Assembly: GCA_964017185.1 (NCBI GenBank)
Contig: OZ024874.1
Location: 35,998,721-36,062,720 of the forward strand
DNA: 64,000 nt
From: Rugalucina vietnamica
Taxonomy: Eukaryota; Mollusca; Bivalvia; Lucinida; Lucinidae
Reading direction: 5' to 3'
Shown piece by piece: positions 20,959 through 30,936 of the stretch. A program made the position numbers and the translations under genes. The notes under the pieces were generated by a model, which saw only the letters and a program-made list of their open reading frames with translations, was not told the DNA's origin and did no database searches. Position 1 is the first letter of the stretch. Each line of letters opens with the position of its first letter.

Positions 20959-21441
20959 GTGGACTCGTGTATGCTTAACGGTCGAATTGGCATTAACGAC
21001 TTTACTCATGTGTCGCACCGGGGACGGTCAGTGGTCGATTACGTGTTTATGCCGTATGAACAGTTATTGGGTGTGGAAAATTTTGAGGTGTGTCTAATGA
21101 CTGAACTTGCTGAAAAGCTTAACATGCAGGGTAACAGTAAAATTCTTGATCATTCCCTTCTCTTGTGGATTACCCCTTTGTTGTCTCATGAAGGTAACGG
21201 TGACGATGTACCTTCACAAACACAGAATTCATCGAACCATATAATAAAACCTATTTATAAGACTTCAAATATTCCTAGCTGCTTTTTGAATAATGAAGCA
21301 GATATGCCACATATTAACGATGCTATAAACAGACTTGAGTACAATTTGCAGCAACAAAATGACGTTAATAACGCTTATGATCAACGTTTGCAAAATTGGT
21401 CACTGATGAAATGGAGAAAACATTGCCAATACGAAATATAA
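20959..21441 (+). pseudogene. LINE-B endonuclease C-terminus and linker
   Basis: 160 codons. RIGINDFTHVSHRGRSVVDY, then VFMPYEQL and ILDHSLLLW (DH of the last endonuclease motif). The remainder is an unstructured linker rich in N and Q, then WRKHCQYEI. Confidence 0.75.
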
Positions 21442-21531
21442 ACGAACGCTTGTCTTGCCCAAAAACGAAATATAAACCTTATTGGTGTGATGAGTTACAG
21501 ACTGCTTGGGATCTAGTCCGCGCTAAGGAAC

Positions 21532-21834
21532 GTGCGTAGTTACGGTCTACAGGAAATCAGTCTGAGAAAGGTAGGCTCAGAAACGCTTATATTGGTGAAA
21601 GAAAAAACTTTTGATGAATTGCATCGGCGATCGAAACGGAACTATCAAAGTACCGAACAAGATTGTTTAAAAGAATTATTTAGCGATCATGAGACACGAA
21701 ACTTCTGGAAATATATCGGTAAAATTGGACGGCACAATGACAGAAAACCAAGTATTCCCATGGAGGTAGTGGACGACTGGTCGTGTGTCTACGAATACGG
21801 ACGATGTTCTCTCACGTTGGAAAACGGACTATGA
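21532..21834 (+). pseudogene. LINE-B pre-RT linker
   Basis: Contains KEKTFDELHRRSKRNYQSTE and DHETRNFWKYIGKIGRHNDR, the basic helix and FWKYI motif normally found upstream of the RT in this kind of element. Ends in a frameshift. Confidence 0.6.
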
Positions 21835-21949
21835 ATTTCTCGAGAAGCCAAATACGAACAGTTTAACGACGCTCACCTAAGAGACATTCAGTCTAGTTTA
21901 CGTGACAACCAATACACAGGAGTGCATAACGTTGATGTTTCTGTCTTAA

Positions 21950-22438
21950 ATGCGGAAATATCAAAAAGTGAAATTGAGAAGAGTAATTCTTAGAGCAAAA
22001 TTACGTAAAGCCGCCGGCTTAGATAATATACCCGCGGAAGTCTTACGGAACCCCGTTTGTGTTGATTTATTGTATAAAATTATTAGACACTGTTTCAACA
22101 TGGGTACAGTCCCGCGCGATTGGAATAATGGACTGATCAAGCCTATACCCAAGTCAGACGGGAAAGATCCACGGGATCGTCTAAGATATACGGGTATAAC
22201 GTTAATCTCAATTCCGTGTAAGATATATGCCGATATTTTGAACATTAGACTGTCAAAATGGATTGAGGATAACGATTACCTAGTTGAGGAGCAAAATGGG
22301 TTTAGACGTAATAAGTCATGTAAGGAACATATTTACTCTTTGGATTCTGTTGTTGAATTCTTTTCTCTACTTTTGCCTGTTTTGTGGACGCTTAAAAGGC
22401 GTTTGACACTGTTAATCGAGACTGTTTGTGGTACAAAT
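21950..22438 (+). pseudogene. LINE-B reverse transcriptase, fingers and broken motif A
   Basis: LRKAAGLDNIPAEVLRN, FNMGTVPRDWNNGLIKPIPK, YTGITLISIPCKIYADILNI and VEEQNGFRRNKSCKEHI are well preserved. Motif A lies in a shifted frame near 22375-22430 and reads TFACFVDA, stop, KAFDTVNRDCLWYKL: a lysine codon has become TAA next to the catalytic aspartate. The sequence then jumps to YDNVKCAVKVND, so a block of the palm is deleted at about 22438. Confidence 0.85.
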
Positions 22439-22835
22439 TATGACAATGTCAAATGCGCGGTTAAGGTCAACGATGTCATTACTCCCTTTCTTGACGTCAT
22501 TCTTGGGGTAAAACAAGGCTGTAAGCTTTCGTCAACGTTATTCGCAATTTATATTCATGATCTTGCTGAGGAAATCAAGTCTCTAAATTGTGGTTTAGAA
22601 ATACATTGTCAAAGTACTTGCTCCAACAGAAGAATCATTACAGCTAATGTTAAATAAATTAAATGAATGGTGTGCTAAATGGCGACTATTGATTAATCAA
22701 GAAAAAACACAGATCGTGCATTTCAGACCTGTATCTATACAGAAAACGCAATATAACTTTGTATGTGGTGAATTAGCTTTAGAAAAGAAACGTCAACATA
22801 AAAGTACCTTGGCTTGTGGTTTCATGAGCATTTAG
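22439..22835 (+). pseudogene. LINE-B reverse transcriptase, palm and thumb; YADD box deleted
   Basis: VILGVKQGCKLSSTLFAIYI is motif B. The frame then runs NCGLEIHCQS, and directly in another frame LAPTEESLQLMLNKLNEWCA, the sequence normally just after the YADD box. The catalytic box itself is missing: a short deletion around 22612 also shifts the frame. WRLLINQEKTQIVHFRP follows. Confidence 0.85.
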
Positions 22836-23039
22836 ATATGAAATTTGCGGTAAACGAGTTAACGAAGTCAGCAAGTCGTGCTCTTTCTGCTTTGTACACA
22901 TTTTTTTTAAATGTTGGAGGTATGGACTATGACGTTTTTTGTAAGCTTTATGAATCGTTGGTCGAGCCAGTGTTGTTTTATGGTGCAAATTTGTGGGGAT
23001 TATCTGAACAGAAAAAAGAAAATACGGTGCAGAATAAAG
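22814..23039 (+). pseudogene. LINE-B C-terminal region, left part
   Basis: FHEHLDMKFAVNELTKSASR, CKLYESLVEPVLFYGANLWG and ENTVQNK. The frame is cut by the foldback element at 23040. Codons continue in phase at 26707. Confidence 0.85.
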
Positions 23040-23089
23040 TATGGAACGCCAAAGCTATCTGATGGTAAGGAATAAAAACATTTGATGCA

Positions 23090-23460
23090 TCATCGTCATT
23101 ATATCCTGCTCACATTTGATTATATGTTGTATAGTGTGCATTATATGATGAGAAAAGTCCATTATATGTTGGACCAGGTTCTTTATATTATGAAAAGTTT
23201 CATTATATGATGAGTAAACATCTTTATATTATGGTAGACTTACATTATATGATGGGTAAACATCTTTATATTATGGTAGACTTACATTATATGCTGATAC
23301 AACCTCATTATATGATGTGACAACTACATTATATTATGGGCTATTGTCTTTATATGCATCAAGTTCATTATATGGTTCGATAACTTCATTATATGCGCAA
23401 ACTTCATTATATGAGCAAACTTCATTATATGATGTGACAACTACGTTATATGATGTGGAC
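23090..23460 (+). repeat. CATTATATGATG-type short repeats, left arm
   Basis: Many degenerate units of ~12-25 bp containing CATTATATGATG or CTTTATATTATG. The same block is inverted at 26283-26650 in the right arm. The frames translated across it are artefacts. Confidence 0.85.
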
Positions 23461-23542
23461 GATTTTGCGAGAAGAAGAATTACATTGACACCGTTTAGAG
23501 AGTTATTGTATACATGCCGGGACTACCGGACATACTGCTGAT

Positions 23543-23543
<1 letters not shown>

Positions 23544-23636
<93 letters not shown>
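23544..23636 (+). repeat. (TATC)n microsatellite, left arm
   Basis: About 23 TATC units; the right arm carries the inverted TAGA/GATA tract at 26136-26202, about 16 units. Flanked on one side by (ATC)n. Confidence 0.95.
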
Positions 23637-23638
<2 letters not shown>

Positions 23639-23921
23639 CACAATCATCATCATCATCATCGTCATTATGATATATCATCATCAATATCGATCATCATCAT
23701 CATCATAATCGAAAGTAGTATAGAGGGTGGATTTTTAATCTACTTTCATGGTCGCCTGGTGTTGTTCGGTTGTTCAAGATGGCGGCCTCAATGGGACCGA
23801 TATTGCGCAATGTTTCGTAAGATCCACGAATCATTCTATTTCCGTTTCCATGCCACTTTCGATCCGGTTTCTTATTGGCATTTTAAGAACGGCTAGCGCC
23901 ATCCTGGCCACCACTCGCAGA

Positions 23922-24870
23922 CTTCCAGGATACCGGTGCCAATTAGATTAAGCTTAGATTTCGACTCCCAATACCCTCCCGAGTCGAAAGCGTCGGTCTG
24001 CGACACTACCAGACCACTCGCAGACTTCCAGGATACCGGTGCCAATTAGTTAAAGCTTAGATTTCGACCCCAAGACCCTCCCGAGTCGAAAGCGTCGGTC
24101 TGCGACACTATCAGACCACTCGCAAACTTCCAGGATACCGGTGCCAATTAGTTTAAGCATATATTTCGACTCCCAAGACCCTCCCGAGTCGAAAGCGTCT
24201 GTCTTCGACACTACCAGACCACTCGCAGACTTCCAGGATACCGGTGCCAATTAGTTTCAGCTTAGATTTCGACCCCCCAAGACCCTCCCGAGTCGAAAGC
24301 GTCGGTCTGCGACACTATCAGACCACTCGCAGACTTCCATGATACCGGTGCCAATTAGTTTAAGCATATATTTCGACTCCCGTAACCCTCCCGAGTCGAA
24401 AGCGTCGGTCTGCGACACTATCAGACCACTCGCAGACTTCCAGGATACCGGTGTCAATAAGTTAAAGCTTAGATTTAGAATATCAAGACCATCCCGAATC
24501 GAAAGCGTCGGTCTGCGACAATATCAGACCACTTGCAGACTTCCAGGAGTCCGATGCCAATAGAGTAAAAGCCTGATTTGACCTCTAACCATATAACACG
24601 TGTTGAAATGGTCTGCGAGACGTTCTGACTACTCGCAGACTTCCAGGATTCCGGTGCCAATAGGGTAAAAGCATGATTTGACATTCTGAGATCCTATAAG
24701 ACCATTTGAGACGGTCTGCGAAACGTTTTGACTACTCGCAGACTTCCAGGATTCCGGTGTCAATAGAGTTAAAATCTGATTTGACCTTGTTAGACCCTAT
24801 AAGACCATTTGAATTGTCTGCGACAAGTTTTGACTACTCGCAGACTTCCAGGAATCCGGTGACACAACTA
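23922..24870 (+). repeat. ~102 bp tandem monomers, left arm (10 copies)
   Basis: CTTCCAGGATACCGGTGCCA starts near 23922, 24025, 24127, 24228, 24334, 24438, 24540, 24640, 24743 and 24844. Each unit also carries CCCGAGTCGAAAGCGTCGGT and TCTGCGACA. Units nearer the loop are more diverged. Period 100-106 bp. Confidence 0.9.
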
Positions 24871-25089
24871 TTGCTACCAAACCTTGACTATCGTTCGTCC
24901 AAATACACCTATATCCAATGTATGTAGCACACAACTGCGCATAAACAATATAATATACGGGGGTGGGGGTGGGGTTTTCGCTGAGTATGACAGTCACCGA
25001 AAAGTGTCAAATAGCCATTTTGTAGGGTGCGAGGAGTCAGAATGAGGAACTGGGGAGGCATGAAGATATAATAGCTCCATAAACTCCAA

Positions 25090-25840
25090 TCCGAGCTAAA
25101 TCCTGGAAGTCTAAGAGTGGTCTGATATTGTCGCAGACCGACGCTTTCGATTCAATATGGTCTTGAGAGTCAAAATCTAAGCTTTAACTTATTGGCACCG
25201 GAATCCCGGTAGTCTGTGAGTGGTCTGGTAGTGTCGCAGACCGACTATATCGACTCGGGAGGGTTTTGGGAGTCAAAATATATGCTTAAACTCATTGACA
25301 CCGGTATCCTGGAAGTCTGCGAGTGGTCTGATAGTGTCGCAGACCGATGCTTTCGACTTGGGAGGGTCTTTGGGTCGACATCGAAGCTTAAACTAATTGG
25401 CACCGGTATCCTGGAAGTCTGCGAGTGGTCTGGTAGTGTCGCAGACCGACGCCTTCGACTCGGGATGGTATTGGGGGTCGAAATCTAAGCTTAAGCTTAT
25501 TGGCACCGGTATCCTGGAAGTCTGCGAGTGGTCTGGTAATGTCGCAGACCGACGCTTTCGACTCGGGAGGGTCTTGGTAGTCAAAATATATGCTTAAACT
25601 AATTGGCACCGGTATCCTGGAAGTCTGCGAGTGGACTGATAGTGTCGCAGACCGACGCTTTCGACTCGGGAGGGTCTTGGGGTCGAAATCTAAGCTTAAA
25701 CTAATTGGCACCGGTATCCTGGAAGTCTGCGAGTGGTCTGGTAGTGTCGCAGACCGACGCTTTCGACTCGGGTGGGTATTGGGAGTCGAAATCTAAGCTT
25801 AATCTAATTGGCACCGGTATCCTGGAAGTCTGCTAGTGGT
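25090..25840 (-). repeat. ~102 bp tandem monomers, right arm (8 copies)
   Basis: Inverted copies of the left-arm monomer (CCTGGAAGTCTGCGAGTGGT) at about 25103, 25204, 25308, 25411, 25515, 25617, 25717 and 25820. Two fewer copies than the left arm, so copy number has changed independently in the arms. Confidence 0.9.
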
Positions 25841-26133
25841 GGCCAGGATGACGCTAGCCGTTCTTAAAATGCCAATAAGAAACCGAATCAGATATCGAAA
25901 GTGGCACTGAAACGGAAATAGAATGATTCGTGGATCTTACGAAATATTGCGTAATATGGGTCCCATGGAGGCCGCCATCTTGATCAACCAAACAACACCA
26001 GGCGACCAGAGAAGTAGATTAAAAATCCACCCTCTATACTACTTTCGATCATGATGATGATGATGATCGATATTGATGATGATATAACATCATGACGATG
26101 ATGATGATGATGGTGATGATCGATCATGATCAT

Positions 26134-26135
<2 letters not shown>

Positions 26136-26202
<67 letters not shown>
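26136..26202 (-). repeat. (TAGA)n microsatellite, right arm
   Basis: Mirror of the TATC tract at 23544-23636, with fewer units. Confidence 0.95.
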
Positions 26203-26203
<1 letters not shown>

Positions 26204-26706
26204 ATCAGCAGTATGTCCGGTAGTCCCGGTATGTATAAAATAACTCTCTAAACGGTGTCAATGTAATTCTTCTTCTCGCAAAATCGTCCACATCATATAA
26301 CGTAGTTGTCACATCATATAATGAAGTTTGCGCATATAATGAAGTTTGCGCATATAATGAAGTTATCGAACCATATAATGAACTTGATGCATATAAAGAC
26401 AATAGCCCATAATATAATATAGTTGTCACATCATATAATGAGGTTGTATCAGCATATAATGTAAGTCTACCATAATATAAAGATGTTTACACATCATATA
26501 ATGTAAGTCTACCATAATATAAAGATGTTTACTCATCATATAATGAAACTTTTCATAATATAAAGAACCTGATCCAACATATAATGGGCTTTTCTCATCA
26601 TATAATGCACACTATACAACATATAATCAAATGTGAGCAGGATATAATGACGATGATGCATCAAATGTTTTTATTCCTTACCATCAGACAGCTTTGGCGT
26701 TCCATA

Positions 26707-26826
26707 ATAAAGCGTGCAGATACTTTTTGGGACTTGGCAAAAACGCTTCGAATCTTGCATCACAGGGCGACATGGGCTGGTCTAGCTGTGCACATAAACA
26801 GAAGATAGAGGCATGCAGATTATATC
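26707..26826 (+). pseudogene. LINE-B C-terminal region, right part
   Basis: Reads ACRYFLGLGKNASNLASQGD then MGWSSCAHKQKIEACRLYL in the phase that continues VQNK from 23033. It ends abruptly near 26826, where the unclassified family seen at 38160 begins, so the 3-prime end of LINE-B is missing. Confidence 0.85.
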
Positions 26827-26834
26827 TTTAAGAT

Positions 26835-27030
26835 CGTACGTACACCTGATAAAAGTTTCCTTTTAAAAGGAAAGTTTGTCCAGTACTTAAAATAGAAAAC
26901 AATAAAGCGAAATCGCTAAAAGGCATGAACATATTCATATATATGGTATTTCGTACAAGAAAATTAGTTTTTGTTTGCTTTTGCGAAATCAAACGAATAT
27001 TGTTATTTTTAGGAATGGGTATAAAAAAAA
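26835..27030 (+). repeat. R38 family fragment
   Basis: AAGTTTCCTTTTAAAAGGAA, then GTCCAGTACTTAAAATAGAA and ATTCATATATATGGTATTTC, matches the left end of the repeat at 38160 and the complement of 50080-50215. Confidence 0.7.
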
Positions 27031-27715
27031 TCAAAGGACAGTATATGAATGGGTATAAAAAGTCAAAGGACAGTATATGAATGGTAGATCAGCTGGCTAA
27101 CCTGCACTCCGATACACTTCGTGACCTCGCTCCTCTCTCGTGACAGCTTAGCATTAGTTGCCTTTAAACTATGGTCGAACAGATTATGGATTTCGTAAGA
27201 AGCTTATAGCTGCTTTATTTGGTGAGAATTATTAGAATTTTTCGTATGCTTTGTTAGAAAATGCAAAAATCTATGTGATATTTTCCACAGAAAACATGAT
27301 GTATTTTATTAATCTGCGTATCTTTACATCTAGAATATGTAAAAACTAAGTCCTATCAGTCAGAAAAGATATAACATAACTTAATTTTCAATTTATTTGG
27401 CGTCTTGGATGATTTTTCGTTTTCGACCCAGGGCTCAATACATGTCATTTCCGTCGGTATGGAGAGGTCTAACGGAATACCGATGGAAATATTCTGTCTA
27501 TATAAATGGGTCAATATTTTGATCAATCAAGTATATGAATGGGTCTATTTTTTTAATGATCAGGTATATGATTGGGGTAGGTTTCAGAAATTTGGGCCAC
27601 CCACACATACCACACATACCACAATTACCCCTTAGTTACCCTCCCCCCACCCACCCCCACCCCATTCCCCCAAAGTTCTCGATATCAATTATCATTTCGA
27701 TGACATTAAAAGATG

Positions 27716-27810
27716 AAACACACACACGAATAAATGTTTCTAGTTTTAGCGTCACAGTATCTGTAAACGAGTCCTTCGGCAACATATACATACTTTTGGT
27801 TATTCGTCCG
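27716..27810 (+). repeat. Dispersed repeat shared with 37105-37200
   Basis: CAGTATCTGTAAACGAGTCC then TTCGGCAACATATACATACT and TTTTGGTTATTCGT correspond to the same words at 37148-37201. Unclassified. Confidence 0.65.
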
Positions 27811-28589
27811 CTTCTCTGGCTTTATCGGATCATCATTACTTCGCGCCGTTTTGACGCCATTTTGATTTAATTATGACGTCAGCTATCCCATAAGTCACTT
27901 CACCTTGACGTTAGACGGTGTAACGTCATTTCAACGCGTTCAAAACGTAACAAACATATGTAAACATTTGCGATACAGTCAAAAGTTTGGCGGGATTCTT
28001 TCAGTGCAATGGTGGAAAAGTCAAAGAAACTGAAGGTTTAAAATAATTTTATAGATCAGCTCTAGTGCGCGAGTAATATATCACTGTTTGTCGGTCAGTT
28101 GTACGCAGATACCGCGCAGAGCTGCGTGCTCTTGATTTGCTCTGCTTTACAGAGCTGATCTATTTCTAAAATAAATGTAGCTGAACAATTCGAAACAAAT
28201 TTGAGTTGGAAAAAAAGTTATTTAGATCTTAAATTTTTGGCTGCTTTAATCCAAAAAGAGGATGTGAGGGTATGGCGTCACTACCACACGATCCAAATTC
28301 AAATATCAACCACTGTTATGTAGAATGTTCATTCAATGCAATGAATCTGTTCAATTTTTACGTGTGAACATACTGCAAATATGCTGTTTTCAGTTTTGGT
28401 CACGTGACTAGCTAAATACAAAGGCGGCCACCGAAGACTGTCATTGTGAATTGTAAAAACTTGTCATATTTATAGAACCCTTTGCTATATTTACATAAAG
28501 ATGGTGTCAAAATGTATTTCTCATTGACCACTTTCTTCTGAAACAAAAATCAATCCTTCTTAGCATATTCCTTTAAAATGGGTATAGTA

Positions 28590-28760
28590 CCATTCATTGA
28601 CAAGGGTCTAGTTGCAACATCCTTGTCCAGTACTTCCGTACTGAGTAGGTTTTATATCACTGCCCAGTACGGCGGATGTCGTTATAACACTGTTAAAGAG
28701 AGAGTTATCCTTATTTGTTTTAAAAGCTATTTTAAGCTAAATATAAATAGACTAATATAT
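28590..28760 (+). repeat. Dispersed repeat inverted at 36930-37060
   Basis: Contains TTTATATCACTGCCCAGTAC and AAGCTATTTTAAGCTAAATA. The complements appear at 36940-37055 (TTAGCTTAAAAT, CCGCAGTGATATAAA, GTACTGGGCAGTGATAT). Unclassified. Confidence 0.6.
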
Positions 28761-29032
28761 GTTTTAACATATTTTGTCAATTAACTACACATAATAAGTC
28801 CTTTTCATGGTCTAATTCATAATAAGAGTAATATATAATAATAGTATTTTTTATATCTTAATTTTATTCGATGACGTTCATGTGAAACATTCACGGTCTA
28901 TAAGAGTAAATGTACATGTAGTCTTCGACTTTAAACCCACCTGCATAAAGTAAAATTTGAAAGTGAAGGGTATATAAATTACCTGTTTCAACTGTATTCG
29001 AAAGCGAGATACCTATTAGTCTAGCAGATTAA

Positions 29033-29827
<795 letters not shown>

Positions 29828-30216
29828 TGGATATATATCTCAGTAAACGATTTTTGATTGTTTGAATTAATGCTTTACGTCCCAGTCAACAGCCAATGTC
29901 ATGTCGGGACGTTGCCTCTACTTTATGGGACTTTTACCCAAAAATGTCATGACATCCAACAAGTGCTTGAAATATGCATCCAAGGTATGAAGGGTTTGAC
30001 TTTAAACCACTTTTCCTGGGCAAGCTCTGAGCGGATAACCAGTAATCAGATGGTCAGTCAGTAGCAAAGAAGCTTTGCCTGGAGACACAAGCAGCCCATC
30101 TATTTCTTTAGGCCACAATGGGCAGGGGCCCCAGTAAACGATGTTTCAGTCATTGTCGGACAAAGCTGAGACTCTAGTTGTTAGTTTTAGGCATGAAAGG
30201 ACACATGCATGCGCCC

Positions 30217-30290
30217 CATTTTCCACCCCTCGGTTTATGGAGTGGGAATTTCTAATTGCGTCATTTTTTGATTACCTCTCTATCATGCTT
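30217..30290 (+). repeat. ~290 bp repeat family, short fragment
   Basis: CCACCCCTCGGTTTATGGAG then TGGGAATTTCTAATTGCG resembles the right third of the 7015/8824 family. Confidence 0.5.
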
Positions 30291-30466
30291 CCTAAGATCA
30301 GACATGGAAGATCTAGCAATCTAGCCCACCGCGCTCCCCTGATAAACAATTTAATTAAGATGCTTTTACGAATGCAAAACTAACACTTATGATGGATATA
30401 AATGTTCTTGTGAACATAAAAGTTCAATCGCCGTTTAGGATTTACCCCCCCCCCCCGCCCCTCCCC

Positions 30467-30700
30467 TTCTTTTTTCAAATCAGTTTCACGTCCCTTTCAA
30501 GATTATTTCAGCTCATATCAGAACGGTCAATCAGAAGGTGGGGCGAAAACGGGAGAACCCCGTGAAAAACCACCGGGCACACCCGCAAGCAGAACTTGGC
30601 TTCTCTCACATGTGACCAGAGCGGGCCTCGAACCCACACCAGACACAGCGGTGAGATGATCGAGTGATGAAGAAACTTAACCGCTCGGCCACGGAAGCCG
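30467..30700 (-). mobile_element. tRNA-derived SINE (type II tRNA head), copy 1
   Basis: On the minus strand it starts CGGCTTCCGTGGCCGAGCGG (A-box region of a serine/leucine-type tRNA) and has GTGGGTTCGAGGCCCGC (B box). A conserved body with GTTTTCGCCCC and TGAAATAATCTTGAAAGGGA follows, with an A-rich tail. CCTTCTTT flanks both sides as a possible target duplication. Copies 2 and 3 lie at 52747 and 53381. Transcription would use the internal RNA polymerase III promoter boxes. Confidence 0.85.
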
Positions 30701-30811
30701 TCCTTCTTTATTTGATTGTATGTATCGAGTCAACACTTTAACATGTTTTCAGCTATGTCTGGACAAAGCCTAACCATTATCGTTGTGAGTTAATGTTGCC
30801 TTGCTCAAGGA

Positions 30812-30898
30812 CACGACCTGGAAACCCCTAGTGAGAATCAAACTCCATACTTCTCTATTCGGAGTCCGGTGCTCTACCACAAGGCTATCGTGCTCCAT
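30812..30898 (-). other. tRNA-like sequence (SINE head)
   Basis: Minus strand reads GGAGCACGATAGCCTTGTGG then TAGAGCACCGGACTCCGAAT and GAGTTTGATTCTCACTAGG. D-arm, anticodon-like and T-arm segments are in tRNA order, but the acceptor stem does not pair. Most likely the head of a tRNA-derived SINE. Confidence 0.55.
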
Positions 30899-30936
30899 AA
30901 AGTTCTTATAAACAGCCGAGAAACAGGCATATACCG

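Larger units (their letters stand above)
23040..26706. mobile_element. 3,667 bp foldback element with tandem-repeat arms
   Basis: Ends TATGGAACGCCAAAGCT and its complement AGCTTTGGCGTTCCATA. ATAAAG lies at 23034-23039 and 26707-26712. The arms (23040 to about 24870; about 25080 to 26706) are inverted copies with the same modules in the same order: unique end, CATTATATGATG-type repeats, a tetranucleotide microsatellite, a ~200 bp unique segment, then ~102 bp tandem monomers. A ~210 bp loop separates them. No transposase is visible. Removing it rejoins the LINE-B frame precisely. Confidence 0.9.
18536..26826 (+). mobile_element. LINE-B: non-LTR retrotransposon, heavily decayed
   Basis: Collinear relics of an ORF1 (coiled-coil then RNA-binding-like region), an AP-type endonuclease, a reverse transcriptase and a C-terminal region, from 18.5 to 23.04 kb, resuming at 26707. 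Two later insertions break it (19026-20022 and 23040-26706). Its RT differs from LINE-A (AAGLDNIPAEVLRN, VPRDWNNGLIKPIPKSD, YTGITLISIPCKIYADIL). The clade is not assigned. Both catalytic RT motifs are destroyed. Confidence 0.85.

Noticed and set aside
23317-25796. Frames across the foldback arms (60-107 codons)
   Set aside because: They follow tandem repeats with ~102 bp periods (a multiple of three), which keep frames open by chance.
30812-30898. Functional tRNA gene
   Set aside because: A and B boxes are recognisable, but the acceptor stem and T-arm do not pair; SINE head instead.
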